From an uncultured Alphaproteobacteria bacterium (GTDB lineage Bacteria > Pseudomonadota > Alphaproteobacteria > Micropepsales > Micropepsaceae): a stretch of 64,000 nucleotides of DNA. The stretch spans positions 80,882 to 144,881 of the forward strand of contig CAIUCH010000057.1 in assembly GCA_903897605.1 (NCBI GenBank), given 5' to 3'. This document shows, one piece after another, positions 8,537-16,577 of the stretch (position 1 is its first letter; each line of letters starts with the position of its first letter). The notes beneath the pieces are model-generated. The model did not search any database. It was not told the origin of the DNA and worked only from the letters and a program-made list of their open reading frames with translations. The position numbers and the translations under genes were made by a program.

Positions 8537-10171
8537 TCAGGCGCCTGCGCGCATCTTTTGGACCATGGTGTCCAAATTATCCGGCAAGCTGTTACCCCGC
8601 CATGCGATATGAAAATCGGGTCGTGCGAGCACCAACTCTTCCTTATATACAGCCAAGCGATCGCATGGCTGAATATCCAGGACTTTAAGCGGAATTCCCA
8701 GGCGCGTTGATGCCAGCACAAGCGAGCCTATCTCTGCTGACGGGTCAAAGCGCAACAGCGAATATCCAAGCCCGAGCGCGTCATAGATGGATCTTCCGTT
8801 CGCAAACCAGAAGTGGGGCAAACGGCAGCCCGGCACGGTCGAAGTTGTAAATTTGTCTATTGTATAGGGCGGCGCTTTTTCCCCATCGTACATGATGATG
8901 GGAGATTGATCATAGTAATAGCCGAAATTCAGACCGGCGCAGCAATATTGCCGGACATTCAAATCGTAAACCGCCTTGCCGAATTGTTCGCGCGCCAATT
9001 TGCCCTCCTCGCCAGGCGCCTCGACCGCCGCCGGTACTTCTCGGCGATGCCGAATTGCTCCCAAGGCATGGTTCATGGCGAAATGAGAGACTTGCTCGGT
9101 GATGGGCCCCCGCTCGGCCATATAGGCGTCGAGGATGGAGTCATCGGCCCAGCCGTCTATCGCTGCGGCCAGAAGCCAAGAGAGATTCATGGCATCGGCA
9201 ATGCCGGCGTTCATGCCGTAGCCGGCATAGGGAACCCACAAATGCGCGCTATCTCCACTTATGAAAATCCGGCGGTCGCGGAATCGATCCGCAACCAATC
9301 GGCGGCCAATCCAATCTTCTTTGCTTATGATTTCGTATTCAAAGTCGCTATCGACGCCCAATATTGTTCTTATCGAGCTGTCACGATCGATGGAGTCGAA
9401 GTCCGTCTCATGCTCATAAAGATAATTGTGGATCAGCCAGGTTTCCTTGCCATCAATGGCAATGGTGTTGCCGGAGCGTCGGGGATTGAGAGACAAATTC
9501 ATCCAGCCGGGCCGGCCAGGTATAAGGGACAAAAGCTTGGGCGCGCGAATATAAGTGGATTGGGCCCTTTGCACGATCGCGTCGCCAATCAGGTTCGCGC
9601 CAATCAAATTTCTTACAAGGGAACGGCCGCCATCGCATCCAATTAAATATTGAGCCCGAATCGTCCTTGTCGAGCCATCCGACAAATTGCGCACTATGGC
9701 GTTGATCCCCGTCTGATCTTGCTCTGCGGCAGTCAACTCGCATTCGTTGAATATTGAGATGCTTGGGTTCCGGCTTGCAAAGGAAAATAGTATCGGCTCG
9801 AGGAAGATTTGATTTATGCGATGTGCGGGTTCGGGGGTTGGCCACCAGGTGTCGGGTCCATCGAATGTTGTCCGGCGTTCCGCTGCGGAGGGGATTGGGA
9901 TCCTGGTAATTTCAGCTCCCGTGACTGTCGTGCGATAAACGCAGTCATTCGGATAATCTTGGGGCAGTCCGGAATTGCGGATCTCGTCCGCCACGCCCAG
10001 CAGACGGAATATCTCCATGGTTCGCGCAGCCACATGATTGCATTTGACGCTGGGCAGCACCCCCGTCTTTCGCAATTCCACAATTCCGACGCGAACGCCT
10101 CTGCGGGCGAGATCCATTGCCAAAGTGAGTCCGACAGGACCGGCTCCGGAAATCAACACCTGGAATTGCAT
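8537..10171 (-). CDS. FAD-dependent aromatic-ring monooxygenase (MhpA/PheA class)
   Basis: A 544-residue class A flavoprotein monooxygenase. The ADP-binding motif GAGPVGLTLA is at about residues 9-18, the DG motif GCDGGRS near 178, and the GD motif GDSAHLWVPYAGYGMNAG near 305. A thioredoxin-like C-terminal extension would account for the length. Such enzymes insert one O atom ortho or para to a phenolic OH using NAD(P)H. The start codon sits six bases past the stop of the upstream aminotransferase gene, and the GAGG ribosome site overlaps that stop (TGAGG). The two genes are therefore translationally coupled. It may act on the keto acid or on an alternative phenolic substrate of the route. 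Confidence 0.85.
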   Translation of the reverse strand: MQFQVLISGAGPVGLTLAMDLARRGVRVGIVELRKTGVLPSVKCNHVAARTMEIFRLLGVADEIRNSGLPQDYPNDCVYRTTVTGAEITRIPIPSAAERRTTFDGPDTWWPTPEPAHRINQIFLEPILFSFASRNPSISIFNECELTAAEQDQTGINAIVRNLSDGSTRTIRAQYLIGCDGGRSLVRNLIGANLIGDAIVQRAQSTYIRAPKLLSLIPGRPGWMNLSLNPRRSGNTIAIDGKETWLIHNYLYEHETDFDSIDRDSSIRTILGVDSDFEYEIISKEDWIGRRLVADRFRDRRIFISGDSAHLWVPYAGYGMNAGIADAMNLSWLLAAAIDGWADDSILDAYMAERGPITEQVSHFAMNHALGAIRHRREVPAAVEAPGEEGKLAREQFGKAVYDLNVRQYCCAGLNFGYYYDQSPIIMYDGEKAPPYTIDKFTTSTVPGCRLPHFWFANGRSIYDALGLGYSLLRFDPSAEIGSLVLASTRLGIPLKVLDIQPCDRLAVYKEELVLARPDFHIAWRGNSLPDNLDTMVQKMRAGA

Positions 10172-10177
10172 GGGACC

Positions 10178-11383
10178 TCAGATGGCGGTGTGCGGCTGGA
10201 TTGCGGCGATACTTGATGCCACGCGCGAAACATTTTCGCGGGTTAATCCAGCGACATTTATGCGCCCGGTGGAAATCATGAAGATGTGATGTTCCTCCTT
10301 AAGGCATGAAATGGCATCCGGAGTGAGATTGAGCATCGAGAACATTCCCTTTTGGCGCGCAATGGAGCTGTAATCGCGATTGGAATACTTTGTGAGCTCC
10401 CGGGCAAAAAGAACGCGCATCGCGGCGATTCGCGTCCGCATCGCCTCGAGTTCGTGCTCCCACAGGATGCGCAATTCTGGATGCCCCAGAATGTGCGCCA
10501 CGACGGAGGCGCCGTGATCAGGCGGCATGGAGTAATTGGCCCGGATGGCTTTGGCGATATGTTCCTGAAGGGTTATCGAAGCAGCGCGGCTTTGCGCAAT
10601 GGTGGTGAGCGCGCCGACACGGTCCCGATAGAGCGAAAAATTCTTCGAGCAGGAACTTGCCACGAACAGCTCTGGCAGTTGCTTGGCAAACAGGCGAATG
10701 GAATAGGCGTCCTCGTTCAATCCGTCGCCAAATCCTTGGTATGCAAGATCAATCAGGGGCGTCGCGCCCTTATGCCGAAGCAAATCGGCGATGATGCTCC
10801 AATGCGATGGCTCCAGATCTTCGCCAGTGGGGTTGTGGCAACATCCATGCAGAACCACGACGTCATTGGGTTGGGCCGCCCGAAGCGCGCCAATCATTTC
10901 GTCGAACAGCAACCGGCCAGAAGGGAGATCGTAATAGGGATAACGCTGGATAGTCAGGCCGCCTGCGGCAAATATTGGCTGATGCGTGGCCCAACTGGGG
11001 TTCGGCAGCCATATCTTCGAGGTTGGCGAATTGGTCCTCAGGAAGTCCGCGACAAGGCGAAGCGCGCCTGAACCGCCAGGTGTTTGGACGCTGCGTATCC
11101 GGCCGTCATATTCGGCCTCATAGTCCGAGCCAAATAACAGCTCCGCTATCTTCGTGTTGAATTCGGGGCTGCCGGCAGAGGACAGGTAGGATTTGCTGGC
11201 TTGGTGGTCGATCAGCCATTTTTCCGCCGCCTTGACGCTTGGAAGGACGGGCGACAGCCCTTGGTCGTCCTTATAGATCCCAATTCCCAGATCGATCTTG
11301 AGCGGCGAGGAATCGGCTCGATACGCCTGCGCAATTCCCAGGATGACGTCGGGAGGAAGTTGATCGAGACCTGAAAAGAGCAC
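10178..11383 (-). CDS. Aromatic/aspartate aminotransferase, class I (TyrB-like)
   Basis: A 401-residue PLP enzyme of the AspC/TyrB subgroup. Visible motifs are GSGALRLVADFLR, WLPNPSWATHQPIF, HGCCHNPTGEDL (PLP-ring stacking region), the Schiff-base lysine in SCSKNFSLYRDRVG, and a late GRINVAGL. It would exchange the amino group of tyrosine, phenylalanine, tryptophan or kynurenine with a 2-oxo acid. It is the first gene of a two-gene minus-strand operon with the FAD monooxygenase and is divergent from the MFS transporter. This position makes it the likely entry step of the aromatic route (amino acid to aryl-pyruvate). Confidence 0.88.
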   Translation of the reverse strand: MLFSGLDQLPPDVILGIAQAYRADSSPLKIDLGIGIYKDDQGLSPVLPSVKAAEKWLIDHQASKSYLSSAGSPEFNTKIAELLFGSDYEAEYDGRIRSVQTPGGSGALRLVADFLRTNSPTSKIWLPNPSWATHQPIFAAGGLTIQRYPYYDLPSGRLLFDEMIGALRAAQPNDVVVLHGCCHNPTGEDLEPSHWSIIADLLRHKGATPLIDLAYQGFGDGLNEDAYSIRLFAKQLPELFVASSCSKNFSLYRDRVGALTTIAQSRAASITLQEHIAKAIRANYSMPPDHGASVVAHILGHPELRILWEHELEAMRTRIAAMRVLFARELTKYSNRDYSSIARQKGMFSMLNLTPDAISCLKEEHHIFMISTGRINVAGLTRENVSRVASSIAAIQPHTAI

Positions 11384-11512
11384 TTGTGATCCTTTTGAAG
11401 GGGTCCTGGACCTAGTAACGAATTATGATATATGCTTTTGTAGAATATCACTTGATGCATAACCGGGCTATAGATTCAAATAAAAAACCGGTGGCTCAGG
11501 CGGGGAAAGCGC
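11384..11512. promoter_or_regulatory. Divergent promoter with the shared 20-bp element
   Basis: The region between the aminotransferase and transporter genes contains GTAACGAATTATG (11415-11427), a two-base gap and ATATG (11430-11434). This matches 18 of 20 positions of the element at 4482-4501, in the same orientation. GCATAACC (11457-11464) also recurs, but 12 bases further away than in the other copy, roughly one helical turn. It is a probable pathway-specific operator. Confidence 0.6.
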
Positions 11513-12778
11513 ATGTTTGCAGGCTTAGCGAGCTGGAGAGATGCGGAGCCGCAGGGGCGCGATGGCTTGAAAAGCCTGTTCGCTTCTTGGGTCGTCCTCT
11601 TTGGGGTCGTTGGTATCCCCGCCATCATGCTCCCGGTGCTTTATGCGGGAATCGTGAGCGACACGGGCTGGTCCCGTGGTGCGGTCGCCAGCGGGATATC
11701 GGTCCGCTTTGCCACCGGCGCCATCGCCGCATTTTTCATCGGCGCCATCGTCGACCGGTTCAATACCAAACCGACTGTCATCATGCTTTCGTTGTTGGGC
11801 GGCGCGTCCCTTGTCCTGTTCAATTTTGTGCATAGCCTGCCTGGGTTCTATCTCGTCAATGCCCTGCTGGGAATTAGCCAGCTTGGTCTGGCCCCGGCGC
11901 TCAAGATTTATCTTTCGAAGTGGTTCAACAAGAATCAGGGCTTGGCGATCGGTGCCGCACTGACGGCCCTAAGTGTTGCGGGCGTGGTGGTTCCGTTGCT
12001 GGTGACTTCGCTCAATGCTCAATATGGCTGGCGCCTCACTTCGATGATCATGTCCCTGCCGGTCTGGATCGCCGCTTTGCCGGCATTTTTCTTCCTGGCG
12101 AAGGACAAGCCGATCGACGAGGCCACGGCGGAAGCTGCTGCATTGCAGCTTTCCAAGGGGCGCAGAGACGAGGGAATTTTCTCGCGTCTGATGCATTCGC
12201 CGATATTCTGGGTGGTTCTATTTTCCAACTTCCTGATTGGAATGATCGATCACGCGATGTCGGAGCACCTGGTGATTTACTTCGACAAGGATTTGCATTT
12301 TGGCGCTCAGACGGCCGCAACCGCCTTCACGCTTCTGATGTTGATGAGCAATTTTGGCAAATTTTTCTACGGGTGGCTATTTGACCGATATTCGACAAAG
12401 GGCATTGCGCTTTGTTGGTTTATTGCGGCAGCCGGCATTGTTTATGCCACCCAAATTCACAGCTTGGCTTCTCTTTGGACGTTTGCGGTGATCTATGGTC
12501 CGTGCCAGGCGGGCATGCTGCTGAACATGGCCATCCTCTGCAAGCATCTCTTCGGTCCACAAGCGCTTGCGAAATCAATCAGCGTAATCAGTGGTGTCTA
12601 TTATCTGGGTGGCGCAGTAGGGCCGGGCTTTGCCGGCTATATGTTCGATGCCACGGGGTCCTATCATTCGGCTTTCCTGATTGTAGCGGTCACCGCCGCA
12701 GTGGCCGGCGTGATGGTTTTGTCGCTTAGCGGGGTAAAAAGATACGCACCGCAAGCAGCGGCGAAGCAGCCGGTGTGA
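11513..12778 (+). CDS. MFS transporter, probably for the aromatic substrate
   Basis: A 421-residue protein with about 12 hydrophobic segments and the MFS loop 2-3 signature seen as GAIVDRFNTKPTV. A second half-repeat motif appears as GWLFDRYSTKG. The overall pattern resembles the oxalate/formate antiporter and monocarboxylate branch. The ATG follows GGGGAAAG. It is divergent from the aromatic aminotransferase and shares its promoter, so it most likely imports the aromatic acid or amino acid that feeds the cluster. The substrate is inferred only. Confidence 0.82.
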   Translation: MFAGLASWRDAEPQGRDGLKSLFASWVVLFGVVGIPAIMLPVLYAGIVSDTGWSRGAVASGISVRFATGAIAAFFIGAIVDRFNTKPTVIMLSLLGGASLVLFNFVHSLPGFYLVNALLGISQLGLAPALKIYLSKWFNKNQGLAIGAALTALSVAGVVVPLLVTSLNAQYGWRLTSMIMSLPVWIAALPAFFFLAKDKPIDEATAEAAALQLSKGRRDEGIFSRLMHSPIFWVVLFSNFLIGMIDHAMSEHLVIYFDKDLHFGAQTAATAFTLLMLMSNFGKFFYGWLFDRYSTKGIALCWFIAAAGIVYATQIHSLASLWTFAVIYGPCQAGMLLNMAILCKHLFGPQALAKSISVISGVYYLGGAVGPGFAGYMFDATGSYHSAFLIVAVTAAVAGVMVLSLSGVKRYAPQAAAKQPV

Positions 12779-12862
12779 TCGGGCACCGTTAGATGGGACA
12801 TCCCGTGAAGCATCTGTCCATCAAAGAAGCAATTCCGTTGAGGCTTGAGGGCAGCTAGGGCT

Positions 12863-13882
12863 ATGGCTCAGATAATTCTAGGAATGGGTGTTTCCCATAC
12901 GCCGCAACTTCATACGCCCGCGGAAGATTGGGATATCCGAGTGGAAGCGGATCGGCGCAACAAGGCCCACAGATTCCGGGGAAAAACATACGACTGGGAC
13001 GCGTTGAAAGCCCTGCGCCAGTCGGAAAACCTTGCCAATGAAGCGCAACTTGAGCACCGGCAGGCGCGGTTGGGGCGTGCCCATCAAGCTCTCGAAGATC
13101 TGGCACAAATATTCCAGAATGCCAAACCCGATGTCGCGGTCATTGTCGGCAATGACCAGCATGAATTGTTTGATGACAGCGTCACGCCCGCCTTCACGGT
13201 GTATTGGGGCGACACGATTGAAAATGTGCCCCGTTCCCAAGAGCAAATTGCGCGGCTGCCGGCGGGTATTCATATTGCCGATCACGGTCATGTGCCCCCG
13301 CAGACAGAAGTCTATCCCGGAGCGCCCAAGCTGGGCCTTCATATAATTCAGAATTCAATCGCCGATGACTTTGATGTTGCCCAGTCTCGATTTCTGCACA
13401 AGGTCGATCCAGGACATAGCATCCTTAGCGGCATTCCCCACGCCTATGGATTTATTTATCGCCAGATAATGAAAGACAAGGTCATTCCGAATGTTCCCAT
13501 TATTCTGAATACCTTCTATCCGCCGAACCAACCCAGCGTGCGCCGGTGCTTTTCATTCGGACAATCCATCGGTCGGGCGATAAGGAGCTGGCCGGACGAT
13601 TGCAAAGTTGCGGTAATCGGTTCGGGTGGTCTAAGTCATTTTGTGGTCGATCCGCAATTTGATCGGGCATTTCTTGAGGCGCTTGGCCGGTATGATGTGG
13701 ATGCTCTCGCCAAGCCAGGTGAGGCGTTATATCAATCCGGAACGTCCGAATGTAAGAACTGGATCGTGACTGCGGGCATCCTTTCGACGGCAACTCTGAA
13801 AATGAATTTGTTGGGTTATGAGCCATTCATCCGTTCCGAAGTGGGAACTGGGACAGGCGCTGCATTCGCATATTGGGTGTGA
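12863..13882 (+). CDS. Class III extradiol ring-cleavage dioxygenase (LigB family)
   Basis: A 339-residue LigB-fold non-heme Fe(II) dioxygenase. The likely iron ligands and acid-base residues are the His in MGVSHTPQLH (residue 12), a later His in VGNDQHELFDD and an acidic residue in the C-terminal half. The conserved IGSGGLSHFV motif supplies the second catalytic His. The ATG at 12863 is preceded by AGGG at short spacing. It would cleave a catechol such as homoprotocatechuate meta to the hydroxyls. Its stop is separated by 2 bp from the aldehyde dehydrogenase start, so the two are co-translated. This fits 2,3-cleavage followed by semialdehyde oxidation. Confidence 0.83.
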   Translation: MAQIILGMGVSHTPQLHTPAEDWDIRVEADRRNKAHRFRGKTYDWDALKALRQSENLANEAQLEHRQARLGRAHQALEDLAQIFQNAKPDVAVIVGNDQHELFDDSVTPAFTVYWGDTIENVPRSQEQIARLPAGIHIADHGHVPPQTEVYPGAPKLGLHIIQNSIADDFDVAQSRFLHKVDPGHSILSGIPHAYGFIYRQIMKDKVIPNVPIILNTFYPPNQPSVRRCFSFGQSIGRAIRSWPDDCKVAVIGSGGLSHFVVDPQFDRAFLEALGRYDVDALAKPGEALYQSGTSECKNWIVTAGILSTATLKMNLLGYEPFIRSEVGTGTGAAFAYWV

Positions 13883-13884
13883 CA

Positions 13885-15360
13885 ATGAACAGCAATATTC
13901 CAAATCCTGAAGCAAGATCATTCCTGGAAATTGCACATGGCCACTTTATCGATGGCTCCTGGTCGTCGGAAGGCGGCGAACGGATACCGATATTCAACCC
14001 GGCGACGGGATCCGCAATTGCCAGCGCAGCCGCGGGCGGGGTGGGTGATATTGACAAGGCGGTGACTTCTGCGCGGCGGGCATTCGTCAAGTCGGATTGG
14101 GCCGGCATGTTGCCTTCGGTCAGGGGGAAATTGCTTTGGCGAATTGCGGATCTGATCGAGAAGAACGGTGCACAACTCGCCGAGCTCGAATTCCTGAATA
14201 ACGGAAAGGCGCGGGACATCGTTGCGCAGCGGGATGTTCCCGCCGCGGCTGACGTTTTCCGGTATTTTGCGGGATGGGCCACCAAGATCTACGGACGGAC
14301 GGCGGCGATATCGCGTCCCCATTTGCATGCTTATACGCTTAAGGAGCCTATTGGCGTTGCCGGCTTGATCATCCCATGGAATTTTCCGCTGCTGATGGCG
14401 GCCTGGAAATTGGCACCGGCATTGGCTGCGGGTTGTTCGTGCGTCTTGAAGCCGGCGGAAGAGACCCCGCTGACCGCGCTTCGGCTGGTGGAACTGGTGC
14501 TGGAAGCCGGCGTCCCGCCAGGCGTGGTGAATTTGGTCACCGGATATGGGCATGTTGCGGGCGCCGCGCTTGCTGCTCATGACGGCGTCGACAAGATTGC
14601 CTTCACTGGCTCAACAGAAGTCGGCAAATTGATTGTCCTGGCAGCGGCTGGAAATCTTAAGAAGCTATCGTTGGAGCTGGGTGGCAAGTCGCCAACCATC
14701 ATCTTGCCGGACGCCGACAAAAGCGCCGCGAAAATGGCGGCGGCAGGAAGTATTTTCTTTAACGCAGGGCAAGTGTGTGCCGCCGGTTCGCGCCTTTTTG
14801 TGCACAAATCGATTTTCGATGAGGTCGTCGAGTCCGTCGCTCAGCGTGCCAAGGCGATCCGCGTGGGTTCCGGGGATGAGCCGGAAACGGAAATGGGCCC
14901 CCTGATTTCAAAGAAGCATCTGGAAAGAGTGGATGGCTATGTGCAGGGAGGCATCAAGCAGGGCGCCGAAGTGTTGGCGGGTGGCGGCCGTATAGACCGC
15001 GACGGATATTTCTTTAACCCAACCGTCTTGGTTGGAGCAGATCCAAACATGGAGGTCGTGCAGGAAGAAATCTTTGGACCTGTCCTGGTGTGCGATTCCT
15101 TTGAAGATTTGGATGAAGTGGCTGCCAAGGCGAATAGCAGCATCTATGGATTGTCGGCCTCGATTTGGACGCGAGATTTGAAGGCGGCGCATACGCTCGC
15201 CCGCAAACTGCAGGCCGGATCCATTCTGATCAACGCTGGTGGAGGCCTGGATCCAAATCTGCCATTTGGGGGGTATAAGCAATCAGGCTGGGGCCGCGAA
15301 TTTGGCGAAGATGGTTTGGAGCTTTACCTTCAAACAAAATCCGTGGTCATCGGGGGCTGA
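13885..15360 (+). CDS. Aldehyde dehydrogenase (ring-cleavage semialdehyde type, HpaE-like)
   Basis: A 491-residue NAD(P)+ ALDH. The Rossmann segment IPWNFPLLMAAWKLAPALAAG, the catalytic Glu in LELGGKSP, and the catalytic Cys in FNAGQVCAAGSR are all intact. The C-terminal EEIFGPVL and LPFGGYKQSGWGRE motifs are also present. It starts 2 bp after the extradiol dioxygenase stop. This context points to oxidation of 5-carboxymethyl-2-hydroxymuconate semialdehyde, as HpaE does, but oxidation of 4-hydroxyphenylacetaldehyde from a keto-acid decarboxylase is an alternative role. Confidence 0.87.
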   Translation: MNSNIPNPEARSFLEIAHGHFIDGSWSSEGGERIPIFNPATGSAIASAAAGGVGDIDKAVTSARRAFVKSDWAGMLPSVRGKLLWRIADLIEKNGAQLAELEFLNNGKARDIVAQRDVPAAADVFRYFAGWATKIYGRTAAISRPHLHAYTLKEPIGVAGLIIPWNFPLLMAAWKLAPALAAGCSCVLKPAEETPLTALRLVELVLEAGVPPGVVNLVTGYGHVAGAALAAHDGVDKIAFTGSTEVGKLIVLAAAGNLKKLSLELGGKSPTIILPDADKSAAKMAAAGSIFFNAGQVCAAGSRLFVHKSIFDEVVESVAQRAKAIRVGSGDEPETEMGPLISKKHLERVDGYVQGGIKQGAEVLAGGGRIDRDGYFFNPTVLVGADPNMEVVQEEIFGPVLVCDSFEDLDEVAAKANSSIYGLSASIWTRDLKAAHTLARKLQAGSILINAGGGLDPNLPFGGYKQSGWGREFGEDGLELYLQTKSVVIGG

Positions 15361-15399
15361 TTGCTATCTCCGAGTGCCATGGTCAATTGTCATTTTTTT

Positions 15400-15424
15400 C
15401 GCGAGAAAGTCTTGTCAACTCGCG
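15400..15424. other. Hairpin CGCGAG / CTCGCG between convergent genes
   Basis: A 6-bp stem with a 13-base loop spans the stop codon of the IclR gene, next to a run of seven T at 15393-15399. The T-run lies on the wrong side for a normal intrinsic terminator in either direction. It is recorded only as a structure at the convergent junction. Confidence 0.25.
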
Positions 15425-16251
15425 TGTCGATTTTTGCGCTGGCCGCGGACGGGCGTGCTGGCTGACTGTGTGTTGCTGACCTGTCTACGGCTCCATGCAC
15501 CAGAACCCATGGTGGACGATATCTGGGCGGTACAGTCGGTGAGCAATTTCACGATTGCGGGATTGGGTCCAGCCGCCAATGCTGTCGAAGGCATTACGAC
15601 AGCGACAACGCCCGCAATTTGATCATTATGGTCGAATACGGGTGCGGCGATGCTGCCAATACCAGAGCCTCGCGTATCGGTTTCAAAATCATAGTAATGC
15701 GCCATAATGAATTTGTGGCGGTCCTCGGGATAATTGTTCTGGAAGGGAGCGCCGTCTTCCTCGGCAACTCTCGAGAAGGCGCTAAGCACGCGGGCGCTGG
15801 GCGAATTGGGCATTTTCAGATTCGTACCGGGCCGAACGACAATCGTGGGCGACTCGTTGCTCGGGATGCAGGTGAGAACCACGCCGCCTTCCCCCGATTG
15901 GGTGGAGAGAATGACGGAATGCCGTACCTGATCCCTTAAGCGTGAAAGATGGGGCGGCGCGACATGCACGAGGGCGTTCTGTTCGAGCGCGATTTGCCCC
16001 AACACAAACAATTTCGTGCCCAAGCGATAAGCTTCCAGCGGCTCCGCTTTCTCGATGAATCCAAGCGCGCGCAGGGTGCTCACATGCCGTGATATGCGCG
16101 GCAATGTCATTTTTAGCGCCCGGGCCAGTTCGGTCAGACGAACCGGTTCGCGAAATTCAGCCAATGCGTCCATTACTTTCGCGGCAACGATGACCGTTCG
16201 AACGGTGCTGTCATTGTCCAGGGTCTTTGATTTTCCGGTGCTTCGTTTCAC
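15415..16251 (-). CDS. IclR-family transcriptional regulator
   Basis: 278 residues. The N-terminal winged HTH runs over about 17-80 (AAKVMDALAEFREPVRLTEL, then MTLPRISRHVSTLRALGFI), followed by the IclR effector domain with HSVILSTQSGEGGVV and a late IAAPVFDHNDQIAGVVAVV. It lies at the end of the aromatic cluster, convergent with the aldehyde dehydrogenase gene and divergent from the ThDP enzyme. IclR proteins commonly control aromatic catabolic operons (PcaR, PobR, MhpR types). It is the natural candidate for binding the repeated element at 4482 and 11415. Confidence 0.88.
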   Translation of the reverse strand: MKRSTGKSKTLDNDSTVRTVIVAAKVMDALAEFREPVRLTELARALKMTLPRISRHVSTLRALGFIEKAEPLEAYRLGTKLFVLGQIALEQNALVHVAPPHLSRLRDQVRHSVILSTQSGEGGVVLTCIPSNESPTIVVRPGTNLKMPNSPSARVLSAFSRVAEEDGAPFQNNYPEDRHKFIMAHYYDFETDTRGSGIGSIAAPVFDHNDQIAGVVAVVMPSTALAAGPNPAIVKLLTDCTAQISSTMGSGAWSRRQVSNTQSASTPVRGQRKNRHAS

Positions 16252-16577
16252 AATCAGACTTTCATCGCTTCAATGCCGAACCGGCATGGAAATCCATCCC
16301 CAACCTCAATTGCCGAGGCGTTTGGAATGGCAGCCGATAATTTCACCCGAATACAGACTTAGACCAGTTATTCGGTCGGGACCAAGTGACGGTAGCGGCC
16401 CCAACCCCCTGAGGGATCAAACGCATTTGCAACTCTGCGGTAGACTAACGTAAAATGAAATAGTATTCCATAATACGATAATTGCCGGCCAAGTCGACCG
16501 TCCAGCCCCCCGGGGCCTGGCTGGCTTGGCCGCAGCAGCGGGTCGGATTTGTTGGTCGCAATGGCAAAGAGGTCGGT
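16252..16577. promoter_or_regulatory. Divergent intergenic region IclR / ThDP enzyme, with a palindrome
   Basis: 326 bp without a convincing gene. Near the ThDP gene it is AT-rich and holds GTATT-CCAT-AATAC (16463-16476). This overlaps AATAGTATTC (16459-16468), a 10-mer also found in the right arm of the inverted repeat upstream of the Lrp-type gene at 42839-42851. It probably carries a promoter for the ThDP enzyme and one for the IclR gene. The 20-bp element of the aromatic cluster is not present here. Confidence 0.4.

Noticed and set aside
12793..12858. A 21-codon frame (MGHPVKHLSIKEAIPLRLEGS) ending 4 bp before the extradiol dioxygenase start.
   Set aside because: It has no clear ribosome site and no resemblance to a known leader or LigA-type small subunit. 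It could be a coupling leader, but the evidence is too thin.
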